Of a stretch of DNA of 64,000 nt, positions 7,945 through 15,158 are shown one piece after another. Source of the DNA: Flintibacter faecis. Its GTDB lineage: Bacteria > Bacillota > Clostridia > Oscillospirales > Oscillospiraceae. The stretch lies in contig NZ_JACOPN010000009.1 in the NCBI RefSeq assembly GCF_014287875.1, positions 23,058 to 87,057 on the forward strand, in the 5' to 3' direction. The position numbers and the translations under genes are program-made. Below the pieces are notes generated by a model that saw only the letters and a list, made by a program, of their open reading frames with translations, had not been told where the DNA came from and made no database searches. Position 1 is the stretch's first letter, and each line of letters starts with the position of its first letter.

Positions 7945-8340
7945 ACTGTCAAAAAAGCCTGTCATTGCGAGGCCGATTCCCCTTGTCAAGGGGAAATGTC
8001 CCGAAGGGACAAAAGGGATAGGGAGGCCCAACGGGCCGACGTGGCAATCCGTAACCCCCGTCCCTTGGCCCCCTTGTTAAAGGGGGCTGTCAGCGAAGCT
8101 GACTGAGGGATTCCGGTTTTAGGACAGCTTTCCGGGGGCCGGAATCCTTCCGTCACGGGCTGCGCCCGTGCCACCTCCCTTTGCTGTTGGACGGGGATAC
8201 GGATGCGGCGTACCCCTTGCGGGTGCTGCGCTCCTGGCAATAACAGCGCAGCATACTTGGCTCTCCCTGCGGGAGAGCTGGCACGGCGTAAGCCGTGACT
8301 GAGAGGGCCGTTCTCCGTTCAGCCTAAAAAAGCACTTGCT
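7943..8340. repeat. Mosaic of palindromic repeats between argH and the lipoprotein gene
   Basis: No gene is seen here. The block opens with AGACTGTCAAAAAAGCCTG, the end of the 160-bp element found at 14901, 24798 and 35749. This copy is interrupted after CATTGCGAGG by about 45 bases carrying CCCCTTGTCAAGGGG and TGTCCCGAAGGGACA hairpins. It then resumes with GGCCCAACGGGCCGACGTGG and diverges. Further palindromes follow (GTCAGCGAAGCTGAC, CACGGGCTGCGCCCGTG, CTCTCCCTGCGGGAGAG, CACGGCGTAAGCCGTG). It looks like nested insertions of several REP-like units. Confidence 0.65.
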
Positions 8341-8386
8341 GACCCCAGAAATAATCCACAAAAATGCAGGACATTGTGGAAAACAG

Positions 8387-8415
8387 TTGCAAAAGGGCCA
8401 CGGACCGGGTATGAT
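8387..8415 (+). promoter_or_regulatory. Promoter upstream of the lipoprotein-argCJBDF transcript
   Basis: TTGCAA (8387-8392), 17-base spacer, TATGAT (8410-8415), about 70 bases before the lipoprotein start. No terminator is seen before argF ends, so this may drive the whole arginine operon. Confidence 0.55.
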
Positions 8416-8486
8416 TGTGGCGAAAAGCCTTTCGCGGCGGGGGCAAGCCCCCGCCTGCGCATTTTATCCGGGAAGGAAGAGAACCG

Positions 8487-9278
8487 ATGTATCACATAAA
8501 AAAGCGGGCCCTGGCCCTGGCGGCGGCGCTGTTGCTGCTGGCCGGATGCGGCAGCCGGGATGAGAGCCCGCTGGATCAGTCTCAGCCGTCACAGAGCGCA
8601 GTGAGCACTTCTGCGGCGGTCCGAGAGGAAGCGCCCGCCGCCGCCAAAAGCACGCCTCAGTCCCCGGCAGAGGGGAGCGGCGACAGCGCTCCGGGGCAAG
8701 AGGATGCCCCCCAGCCCTCCCAGGACCCGGACCAGTCCCAGCAGCCCGATCCGGGCCAGCCGGAACCCCAGGCGCAGGAGCCTCAGGAGGACCTGTTCTC
8801 CCAGCTGCCCCAAATCTTTGTCTTCTCCAGCGGCACTGGGGCCTGGTCCACCCAAGTTTCCATCCAGGCGGACGGGACCTTCACCGGCCACTACGAGGAC
8901 ACCGATGCCGGGGATACGGGGGACGGCTATGATGCCACCGTGTACCAGTGCGATTTCAGCGGCCGGTTCAGCCCTCCTGTGGAGCAGGGGCCCTGCATCT
9001 ATTCTATGGAGCTGGAATTTATCCACCTGTACGATACCCCGGGCAACGAGGTCATCCGGGACCAGATGCGCTATGTCAGCACCGACCCCTATGGTCTGGA
9101 CAACGCCCAGGAGGTCATGCTCTACTGCCCCGGGGCCAAACTGGCCGACCTGCCGGAGTATTTTCTCCTGTGGACCAATCAGGGCCCCAAGGAAGAAGTG
9201 AGCCCGGAGGACACCCTGTCCTTTTATGGACTTTATAATGTAAATGAAAGCGAGGGCTTTGCCGGTTATAACGGCTGA
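8487..9278 (+). CDS. Lipoprotein of unknown function heading the arg operon
   Basis: A 263-residue predicted lipoprotein. It has a basic N-terminus, a hydrophobic stretch ALAAALLLLAGC with a clear lipobox (LLAG-C), and then a disordered Ser/Gln/Pro/Glu-rich linker to about residue 115. A folded domain follows (LPQIFVFSSGTGAWSTQVSIQADGTFTGHYED) that looks beta-rich and ends near residue 258. I cannot name the family. The ATG at 8487 follows GGAAGG; upstream codons to 8415 overlap the promoter and are rejected. The gene ends 32 bases before argC with no terminator between, so co-transcription with argCJBDF is likely, although no arginine role is evident. Confidence 0.8.
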   Translation: MYHIKKRALALAAALLLLAGCGSRDESPLDQSQPSQSAVSTSAAVREEAPAAAKSTPQSPAEGSGDSAPGQEDAPQPSQDPDQSQQPDPGQPEPQAQEPQEDLFSQLPQIFVFSSGTGAWSTQVSIQADGTFTGHYEDTDAGDTGDGYDATVYQCDFSGRFSPPVEQGPCIYSMELEFIHLYDTPGNEVIRDQMRYVSTDPYGLDNAQEVMLYCPGAKLADLPEYFLLWTNQGPKEEVSPEDTLSFYGLYNVNESEGFAGYNG

Positions 9279-9310
9279 GACCAGCGCAACGCATAAGGGA
9301 GGATCATCGT

Positions 9311-10255
9311 ATGAATCGACCCAAGGTATATATTGACGGGAAAGAGGGCACCACCGGCCTGCAGATCTACGAGCGCCTGGGCAGCCGGGACGACATCCAG
9401 CTGCTGCTCATTGACGAGGACAAGCGCAAGGACCTGGAGGAACGCCGAAAGTTTTTGAACGAGGCCGACCTGGTGTTCCTCTGCCTGCCTGACGCCGCTG
9501 CCAAAGAGGCGGTCACCCTGATCGACAACCCCAAAACCCGGGTCATCGACGCCTCCACCGCCCACCGCACCGCCCAGGGCTGGGTATACGGCTTTGCCGA
9601 GCTGCTGCCCGGCCAGCGCCAGCGCATCAAGTTCGCCGGCCGGGTGGCCAACCCCGGCTGCCACGCCACCGGCTTTTTGTCCACCGCCGCCCCTCTCACC
9701 GAACTGGGTGTTCTTCCCCGGGACTATCCCGTCACCTGCTTCTCCCTCACCGGCTACTCCGGCGGGGGCAAGAAGATGATCGCCGAGTACGAGGCCCCCG
9801 ACCGCAGCCCCCTGCTGGATGCCCCCAGCCTCTATTCCATCGGCCTTGCCCACAAGCACCTGCCCGAGATGCAAAAGCTGGCCGGACTGGACAGCGCCCC
9901 CGTGTTCGTCCCCATTCTGGGGGACATTCGCCAGGGGATGATGACCTCCGTCATGCTGCAAAATCGCCTGCTCAACGGCTCCCCCACCGCCCAGGATATC
10001 TGCGAGATGCTCTCCTCTTACTACGAGGGGCAGGAGATGGTGCGGGTGCTGCCCTTCGGCGGCGAGACGCCCCGTCTGGCCACCAGCGCCCTGGCGGGCA
10101 AAGACTATCTGACCATCACCGTATCCGGCCACACCGACCAGACCCTGCTCACCGCCCAGTTTGATAATCTGGGCAAGGGTGCCTCCGGCGCAGCGGTGCA
10201 GAACATGAACATCATGCTGGGCTTCCCGGAGACCACCGGGCTGAACATGGACTGA
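9311..10255 (+). CDS. argC: N-acetyl-gamma-glutamyl-phosphate reductase (short, type 2)
   Basis: NADPH-dependent reduction of acetylglutamyl phosphate to the semialdehyde, the third step of arginine synthesis. At 314 residues it is the shorter type-2 form. The start IDGKEGTTGLQIYERL is the nucleotide-binding segment, and the catalytic cysteine is Cys117 in VANPGCHATGF. It is preceded by GGGAGGATC and followed by argJ, argB, argD and argF on the same strand with gaps of 16-65 bases, consistent with one operon. Confidence 0.95.
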   Translation: MNRPKVYIDGKEGTTGLQIYERLGSRDDIQLLLIDEDKRKDLEERRKFLNEADLVFLCLPDAAAKEAVTLIDNPKTRVIDASTAHRTAQGWVYGFAELLPGQRQRIKFAGRVANPGCHATGFLSTAAPLTELGVLPRDYPVTCFSLTGYSGGGKKMIAEYEAPDRSPLLDAPSLYSIGLAHKHLPEMQKLAGLDSAPVFVPILGDIRQGMMTSVMLQNRLLNGSPTAQDICEMLSSYYEGQEMVRVLPFGGETPRLATSALAGKDYLTITVSGHTDQTLLTAQFDNLGKGASGAAVQNMNIMLGFPETTGLNMD

Positions 10256-10320
10256 TCAGTCATCCAAACAACTTCCAGGGGCGCGGCCCCTGTCATCTAA
10301 GGAAAGCGAGGAAGATCACT

Positions 10321-11544
10321 ATGCTGAATCAGATTTCCGGCGGCGTGTGTGCCGCCAAGGGATTTACCGCCGCCGGTGTCCACTGCGGCGTGAAGGCGGG
10401 CAGCAGCCCGGATAAGAACGACCTGGCCCTGATCCTGTCGGAGAAGGAGTGCGCCGCCGCCGCCACCTATACCATGAACCGGGTGAAGGCCGCCCCCCTG
10501 TATGTGACCATGGACCACCTGGAAAACGGCGTGGCCTGGGGCGTGGTGGCCAACAGCGGCAACGCCAACGCCTGCTGCCCCCAGAGCCATGAGAACGCCG
10601 AGGCCATGAGCGCTTCCGCCGCCGCCGCCACCGGCCGGGAGCCCGGCGACTTTGTGGTGGCCAGCACCGGTGTCATCGGCCAGACCATCAACATCTCCGC
10701 CATCCAGGCCGGGCTGCCCCAGGCCGCCGCCGCCCTGTCTGCCGACGGCTCCGATGCCGCCGCCCACGCCATCATGACCACCGACACGGTGAAGAAGGAG
10801 ATCGCCGTCTCCCTGACCATCGGGGGCAAGGAGGTCCGCCTGGGCGCCATCGCCAAGGGCTCCGGCATGATCCACCCTAACATGGGCACCATGCTGGCCT
10901 TTGTCACCACCGACTGCGCCATCACCCATGAAATGCTCAGCGATGCCCTCCACGAGGTGGTCGCCCGCACCTTCAACCGGGTCACTGTGGACGGGGACAC
11001 CTCCACCAACGACATGTGCGTGGTGCTGGCCAACGGCATGGCAGGCAACAGCCTCATTGAGTGGAAGGACCAGGACTATGAGACCTTCCTGGCCGCTTTG
11101 GAGGAGGTCTGCCGCCATCTGTCCCGCGCCATCGCCGGGGACGGCGAGGGGGCCAGCAAGCTGGTCACCTGCAAGATGCACGGGGCCCGCAGCGAGGAGA
11201 GCGCCGAGCGCCTGGCCAAGGCCGTGGTGGGCTCCTCCCTGGTAAAGGCCGCCATGTTCGGCGCCGATGCCAACTGGGGCCGGGTGCTGTGCGCCATGGG
11301 CTATTCCAAGGCCCCCTTCCGCCCCGAGCATGTGGATGTGTCCTTCTGCTCCCAGGCCGGGTCTATCCTGGTGTGCAAGCAGGGCGACGGCGTGGACTTT
11401 GACGAGGACAAGGCCAAGACCATCCTCACCGAGAAGGAGGTCATCATCGACGTGGACCTGCACGAGGGGGACGAGAGCGCCGAGTGCTGGGGCTGCGATT
11501 TGACCTATGACTATGTGAAGATCAACGGCGACTACCGCACCTGA
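10321..11544 (+). CDS. argJ: Bifunctional ornithine acetyltransferase / N-acetylglutamate synthase
   Basis: Recycles the acetyl group from N-acetylornithine to glutamate, and in bifunctional forms also makes acetylglutamate from acetyl-CoA. This 407-residue protein self-cleaves in known homologues. The cleavage motif here is KGSGMIHPNMGTMLAF, with nucleophile Thr190, where most family members have Ala before the Thr instead of Gly189. The stretch VASTGVIGQ is also conserved. No separate argA or argE is seen in the cluster, so the acetyl cycle is the likely route. Whether it is mono- or bifunctional cannot be told from sequence alone. Confidence 0.95.
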   Translation: MLNQISGGVCAAKGFTAAGVHCGVKAGSSPDKNDLALILSEKECAAAATYTMNRVKAAPLYVTMDHLENGVAWGVVANSGNANACCPQSHENAEAMSASAAAATGREPGDFVVASTGVIGQTINISAIQAGLPQAAAALSADGSDAAAHAIMTTDTVKKEIAVSLTIGGKEVRLGAIAKGSGMIHPNMGTMLAFVTTDCAITHEMLSDALHEVVARTFNRVTVDGDTSTNDMCVVLANGMAGNSLIEWKDQDYETFLAALEEVCRHLSRAIAGDGEGASKLVTCKMHGARSEESAERLAKAVVGSSLVKAAMFGADANWGRVLCAMGYSKAPFRPEHVDVSFCSQAGSILVCKQGDGVDFDEDKAKTILTEKEVIIDVDLHEGDESAECWGCDLTYDYVKINGDYRT

Positions 11545-11608
11545 TCTGCGCCCATCGGGCAATTCACAAGAAATCTAAACCAAACATACTGAAAAGGGGG
11601 CCTTTCCC

Positions 11609-12466
11609 ATGGCTTTTAACGAGGTGGACCGCGCTCAGGTGCTGGCCGAGGCGCTGCCCTATATCCAAAAATATTCCGGCAAGACCATCGTGGTCAAATA
11701 TGGCGGCAACGCCATGATCTCCGAGGACCTGCGCCGGGCCGTGATCTCTGACATCGTGCTGCTGAACCTGGTGGGTATCCGGGTGGTGGTGGTCCATGGC
11801 GGCGGCCCCGAGATCAACGAGATGCTGACCAAAATCGGCAAGGAGTCCAAGTTTGTGGACGGCCTGCGCTATACCGACGAAGAGACCATGGACATCGTGC
11901 AGCAGGTGCTGTGCGGCCGGGTGAACAAGAACCTGGTGGCCACTCTGAACCGCATGGGCGGCCGGGCCGTGGGCCTGTGCGGCATGGACGGCGGCATGTT
12001 CCAGGCCAAGCAGCTCAGCGAGAAGCTGGGCCTGGTGGGCGAGATCCATCATGTGGACCCCAGCCCCGTCACCGATGCCCTGGACGACGGCTATATCCCC
12101 GTGGTGTCCACCGTGGCCCAGGGGACGGATGCCGACTGCGCCTATAACATCAACGCCGACACCGCCGCCGCCAAGCTGGCCGTGGCCCTGAAGGCGGAGA
12201 AGCTCATCCTCCTCACCGACGTGCGCGGCCTGCTGCGGGACCCCAAGGACGACGCTACCCTCATCTCCGAGCTGCAGCTGTCCTCTGTCCCCGCGCTCGT
12301 CCGGGAGGGCGTCATCTCCGGCGGCATGATCCCCAAGGTGGACTGCTGCGTGGAGGCAGTGCGCTCCGGCGTGGACTCCGCCATCATTCTGGACGGCCGG
12401 GTGGCCCACTCCATCCTCATTGAGCTGCTGTCCGACGCGGGCATCGGCACCATGCTGGTACACTGA
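11609..12466 (+). CDS. argB: Acetylglutamate kinase
   Basis: Phosphorylates N-acetylglutamate, usually the committed and arginine-inhibited step. The 285-residue amino-acid-kinase-fold protein shows the ATP-binding KYGGNAM near residue 30 and the glycine-rich VVVHGGGPEIN. It also has the substrate loop NADTAAAKLAVAL and a C-terminal EAVRSGVDSAIILDGRV. An N-terminal helix (AQVLAEALPYIQKY) of the kind found in arginine-feedback-inhibited hexameric forms is present, suggesting feedback control by inference. The start ATG follows AAAGGGGG. Confidence 0.96.
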   Translation: MAFNEVDRAQVLAEALPYIQKYSGKTIVVKYGGNAMISEDLRRAVISDIVLLNLVGIRVVVVHGGGPEINEMLTKIGKESKFVDGLRYTDEETMDIVQQVLCGRVNKNLVATLNRMGGRAVGLCGMDGGMFQAKQLSEKLGLVGEIHHVDPSPVTDALDDGYIPVVSTVAQGTDADCAYNINADTAAAKLAVALKAEKLILLTDVRGLLRDPKDDATLISELQLSSVPALVREGVISGGMIPKVDCCVEAVRSGVDSAIILDGRVAHSILIELLSDAGIGTMLVH

Positions 12467-12482
12467 AAGCGGAGGAATTTTT

Positions 12483-13661
12483 ATGACATTTGAAGAGATC
12501 CGTGCCCTGGACGAACAGTATGTGATGCCCGCCTACAGCCGCTTCCCCGTGGCCGTGGACCACGGCAAGGGGGCCACCGTGTGGGATGTGGCCGGAAAAG
12601 AGTATATCGACTTTACTGCCGGCATCGGCGTGTGCTCCCTGGGCTATGACTATCAGCCCTGGGTGGATGCGGTGTCCTCCCAGGCCGCCAAGCTGGCCCA
12701 CATCTCCAACCTGTACTACGCCGAGCCCTATGCCAAGGTGGCCCAAAAGCTGTGCACCCGGGCGGGCATGTCCAACGTGATGTTCGCCAACTCCGGGGCC
12801 GAGGGCAACGAGGCCATGATCAAGCTGGCCCGGAAGTACTCCTATGACAAATACGGCAAGGGCCGTGGCACCATTCTCACCCTGCACAACTCCTTCCATG
12901 GCCGCACCCTGGCCACCCTCACCGCCACCGGTCAGGACAAGTTCCACGACTATTTCTTCCCCTTCCCCGAGGGCTTCCGCTATGCCGATGCCAACGACCT
13001 GGACAGCGTGGAGGCGGTGGCCGGTCACGACGTGTGCGCTGTGATGTTCGAGCTCATTCAGGGGGAGGGCGGCGTGCTGCCCCTGGACCGGGCCTTTGTC
13101 TCTGCCGTGGCCGACCTGTGTGAAAAGCGGGACTGGCTGCTGCTCATTGACGAGGTACAGACCGGCGTGGGCCGCACCGGCTCCCTGTTCGCCTTCCAGC
13201 AGTACGGCATCACTCCCGATGCGGTGTCCTTCGCCAAGGGCATCGCCGGAGGCCTGCCCTTCGGCGGCGTGATGGCCAGCGAGAAGTGCCGCAATGTGTT
13301 CACCGCAGGCACCCACGGCACCACCTTCGGGGGAAACCCCGTGGGAGCCGCCGCCGCCTGCTGCGTGCTGGACACCATCGACCAGGACTTTCTGGACAAG
13401 GTGAAGGAGAAGGGGGACTATCTCCGCACCCAGATCGAGGCCATGAACATCCCCTGCCTGGGCAAGACCCGGGGCATGGGCCTGATGATCGGCATCGAGG
13501 TCAAGGGCGACAGGACCAACCGGGAGCTGGCCGCCGCGCTGGCGGAGCACGGCCTGCTGTGTCTCACCGCCGGGCCCGGCCTGCGACTGCTGCCCCCTCT
13601 GGTCATCTCTCAGGAGGAGATGGACAAGGGGCTGGCCATCCTCAAAAACACCCTGTCCTAA
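12483..13661 (+). CDS. argD: Acetylornithine aminotransferase
   Basis: PLP enzyme converting N-acetylglutamate semialdehyde and glutamate to N-acetylornithine and 2-oxoglutarate. The 392-residue class-III aminotransferase shows IDFTAGIGVCSLGY near the start, the PLP-contacting NSGAEGNEAMIKLAR, LLLIDEVQTGVGRTG with the catalytic Asp, and the Schiff-base Lys in SFAKGIAGGLPFG. ATG at 12483 lies 8 bases after GGAGGA and 16 bases after argB. Upstream in-frame codons overlap argB and are rejected. Confidence 0.96.
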   Translation: MTFEEIRALDEQYVMPAYSRFPVAVDHGKGATVWDVAGKEYIDFTAGIGVCSLGYDYQPWVDAVSSQAAKLAHISNLYYAEPYAKVAQKLCTRAGMSNVMFANSGAEGNEAMIKLARKYSYDKYGKGRGTILTLHNSFHGRTLATLTATGQDKFHDYFFPFPEGFRYADANDLDSVEAVAGHDVCAVMFELIQGEGGVLPLDRAFVSAVADLCEKRDWLLLIDEVQTGVGRTGSLFAFQQYGITPDAVSFAKGIAGGLPFGGVMASEKCRNVFTAGTHGTTFGGNPVGAAAACCVLDTIDQDFLDKVKEKGDYLRTQIEAMNIPCLGKTRGMGLMIGIEVKGDRTNRELAAALAEHGLLCLTAGPGLRLLPPLVISQEEMDKGLAILKNTLS

Positions 13662-13690
13662 GCTGAAAAAATCACCGGGAGGCGTTTATC

Positions 13691-14614
13691 ATGCAGAAAG
13701 ACCTGTTAAAGCTGCTGGACCTGTCCAAGGAGGACATTCTGAACATCCTGAACACGGCGGACCAGCTGAAATATAACCAGAAGCACGGCATCGTCCACGA
13801 CTATCTCCATGGCAAGACCCTGGCCATGATCTTCGAGAAGAACTCCACCCGCACCCGCGTCTCCTTTGAGACGGGCATGTTCCAGCTGGGCGGCCACGCC
13901 CTGTTCCTGTCCGGCAAGGAGAGCCAGATTGGCCGGGGCGAGCCTGTGGAGGACACCGCCCGGGTGCTGGACCGCTACTGCGATGGCATTATGATCCGCA
14001 CCTTCGCCCAGGAGGAGGTGGAGGAGCTGGCCCGCTTCACCACCATCCCCATCATCAACGGCCTGACCGACTTCTGCCACCCCTGCCAGGTGCTGGCCGA
14101 CCTGATGACCGTGCGGGAGCACAAGGCCGTTCTGGAGGGCTTGAAAATGTGCTACATCGGCGACGGCAACAACATGGCCAACTCCCTCATCGTGGGCGGT
14201 CTGAAGTGCGGCATGGAGGTGGCAGTGGCCTGCCCCGAGGGCTATGAGCCCGACGAGCAGGTGCTGGACTTTGCCCGCAGCGACCCCAGCTTCCGCTTCT
14301 CCCTCCACCGCGCTCCCAAGGATGCCGCCGTGGACGCAGACGTGATCTTTACCGATGTGTGGGCCTCCATGGGCCAGGAGGAGGAGCGTGCCATCCGCGC
14401 CAAGGCCTTTGAGGGCTATCAGATCAACCAGGAGCTGATGGACCTGGCCCACCCCGACTGCATGGTGCAGCACTGCCTGCCCGCCCACCGTGGGGAGGAG
14501 ATCACCGCCGACGTCTTCGAGGCCCACGCCCAGGAGATCTTCGACGAGGCCGAGAACCGGCTCCACGCCCAAAAGGCCGTTATGTACCTGCTGATGAAAA
14601 ACAAAGAGGACTAA
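13691..14614 (+). CDS. argF: Ornithine carbamoyltransferase
   Basis: Forms citrulline from ornithine and carbamoyl phosphate. The 307-residue protein carries the carbamoyl-phosphate site STRTRVSFE (from residue 52), the HPCQVLADL segment, and the ornithine-specific HCLPAHRGEE near the C-terminus. The HCLP motif marks it as an ornithine rather than aspartate enzyme. It is the last gene of the argCJBDF run, 29 bases after argD, and is followed 13 bases later by a near-perfect terminator. Catabolic use is unlikely because no arcA or arcC is nearby. Confidence 0.96.
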   Translation: MQKDLLKLLDLSKEDILNILNTADQLKYNQKHGIVHDYLHGKTLAMIFEKNSTRTRVSFETGMFQLGGHALFLSGKESQIGRGEPVEDTARVLDRYCDGIMIRTFAQEEVEELARFTTIPIINGLTDFCHPCQVLADLMTVREHKAVLEGLKMCYIGDGNNMANSLIVGGLKCGMEVAVACPEGYEPDEQVLDFARSDPSFRFSLHRAPKDAAVDADVIFTDVWASMGQEEERAIRAKAFEGYQINQELMDLAHPDCMVQHCLPAHRGEEITADVFEAHAQEIFDEAENRLHAQKAVMYLLMKNKED

Positions 14615-14626
14615 ATACCAAAAGTA

Positions 14627-14668
14627 AAACAGAGCGTTGTCTGAAATTCAGACAACGCTCTGTTTAAT
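14627..14668 (+). terminator. Strong terminator of the arginine operon
   Basis: Perfect 18-base arms AAACAGAGCGTTGTCTGA and its complement ending TGTTT, with a 3-base loop, then AATATTG. The A/T ends of the stem make it usable on both strands. Confidence 0.85.
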
Positions 14669-14674
14669 ATTGCC

Positions 14675-14764
14675 ATTTTTACTTATTCTGATTTGGTCCA
14701 AATTGGAATTCTGGTCGTTGGTGTCATTAACTTGTTCCTGCAAGTTAACAATAAAAAGAAGTAA
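14675..14764 (+). pseudogene. Remnant of a holin-like small toxin (type I TA family)
   Basis: The frame from 14675 reads IFTYSDLVQIGILVVGVINL and then FLQVNNKKK before TAA at 14762. This is the size and shape of the roughly 30-residue putative holin-like toxins of Firmicutes: a short polar start, one membrane helix, and a Lys-rich tail. There is no ATG, GTG or TTG at the expected start; the codon where Met is normally found is ATT, and an in-frame TGA lies at 14642. No ribosome site is present, and the argF terminator abuts it, so I read it as a 5'-truncated or decayed toxin. Translation from ATT cannot be fully excluded. Confidence 0.55.
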
Positions 14765-14846
14765 CCGCCTTAGCTTGCCCAGCTAACGATTACTTCTTCA
14801 GGTAATGATTGGAGGGGCTCCCGTCCTACCGGCAGCGCCTCCCTTT
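14751..14846 (-). ncRNA. Probable antitoxin antisense RNA (about 95 nt)
   Basis: A strong minus-strand promoter (TTGACA-16-TATACT at 14853-14880) would start RNA near 14846. The transcript holds a 5' hairpin GGAGGCGCT...AGCCCCTCC and ends at the hairpin GAAGTAATCGTTAGCT...AGCTAAGGCGGTTACTTC (14758-14796), followed by five Ts. Its 3' end overlaps the last codons of the toxin frame on the other strand, the layout of convergent type I toxin-antitoxin loci that share a terminator. Its role is inference from layout. Confidence 0.6.
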
Positions 14847-14852
14847 GATTTC

Positions 14853-14880
14853 AGTATAACATGATTTGGTAAATTGTCAA
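14853..14880 (-). promoter_or_regulatory. Promoter of the antisense RNA
   Basis: Consensus TTGACA (14875-14880) and TATACT (14853-14858) with a 16-base spacer. The first copy of a 22-base direct repeat that flanks a mobile-looking element begins inside the -35 hexamer. Confidence 0.75.
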
Positions 14881-15083
14881 TCCCCCGCCCGGGGGATTTG
14901 AGACTGTCGAAAAAGCCTGTCATTGCGAGGAGGCCCAACGGGCCGACGTGGCAATCCGTTCCTAAAACTCACGAGTATCAGCACATTCTCGACTTTTTGG
15001 TTACGGATTCCCACGTCGCTGCGCTCCTCGGAATGACAGAAAAGGGTTTATCGACACGCTGCAATCCCCCGCCCGGGGGATTT
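14878..15083. mobile_element. 160-bp MITE-like element, copy 1, with 22-bp flanking direct repeats
   Basis: The 160-base core (14901-15060) runs from AGACTGTCGAAAAAGCC to GGGTTTATCGACACGCT, so the ends share TGTCGA-AAA in inverted order. Inside are two long opposed arms of the form CTGTCATT-SCGAGGAG...GACGTGG-SAATCCGT. It is the reverse orientation of the copies at 24798-24957 and 35749-35908; it differs from the latter at about five of 160 positions. Exact 22-base copies of a palindromic sequence (14878-14899 and 15062-15083, core CCCCCGCCCGGGGG) flank it. It carries no ORF, so any mobility would depend on an outside enzyme. Confidence 0.75.
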
Positions 15084-15158
15084 TCGTTTTACCCCTCCCG
15101 GCCAAACTCCCGGCGGAAATACTGCACGAATATCCCCGCCGAAATCAGGGCGGTGTGC

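Noticed and set aside
5064..7952. Very long open frame on the minus strand opposite argG and argH
   Set aside because: It is the antisense of two clear enzymes; the product is Gly/His/Leu/Val-rich shadow sequence typical of GC-rich genes. The same applies to a plus-strand frame at 16618-20019 opposite trmFO and topA, a minus-strand frame at 32933-35107 and a plus-strand frame at 55109-57754.
5082..14614. A complete arginine regulon including carAB and argR
   Set aside because: Neither carbamoyl-phosphate synthetase nor an ArgR gene is present in the window; they must lie elsewhere.
14667..14870. Insertion-sequence remnant
   Set aside because: The segment is better explained by a holin-like toxin frame with a convergent antisense RNA; no transposase sense was found.
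15087..15158. Coding-like minus-strand stretch after plsX ending FRREFGREG
   Set aside because: Only about 25 codons, no start codon or ribosome site, and it partly reads through the plsX end; too little to call a gene.
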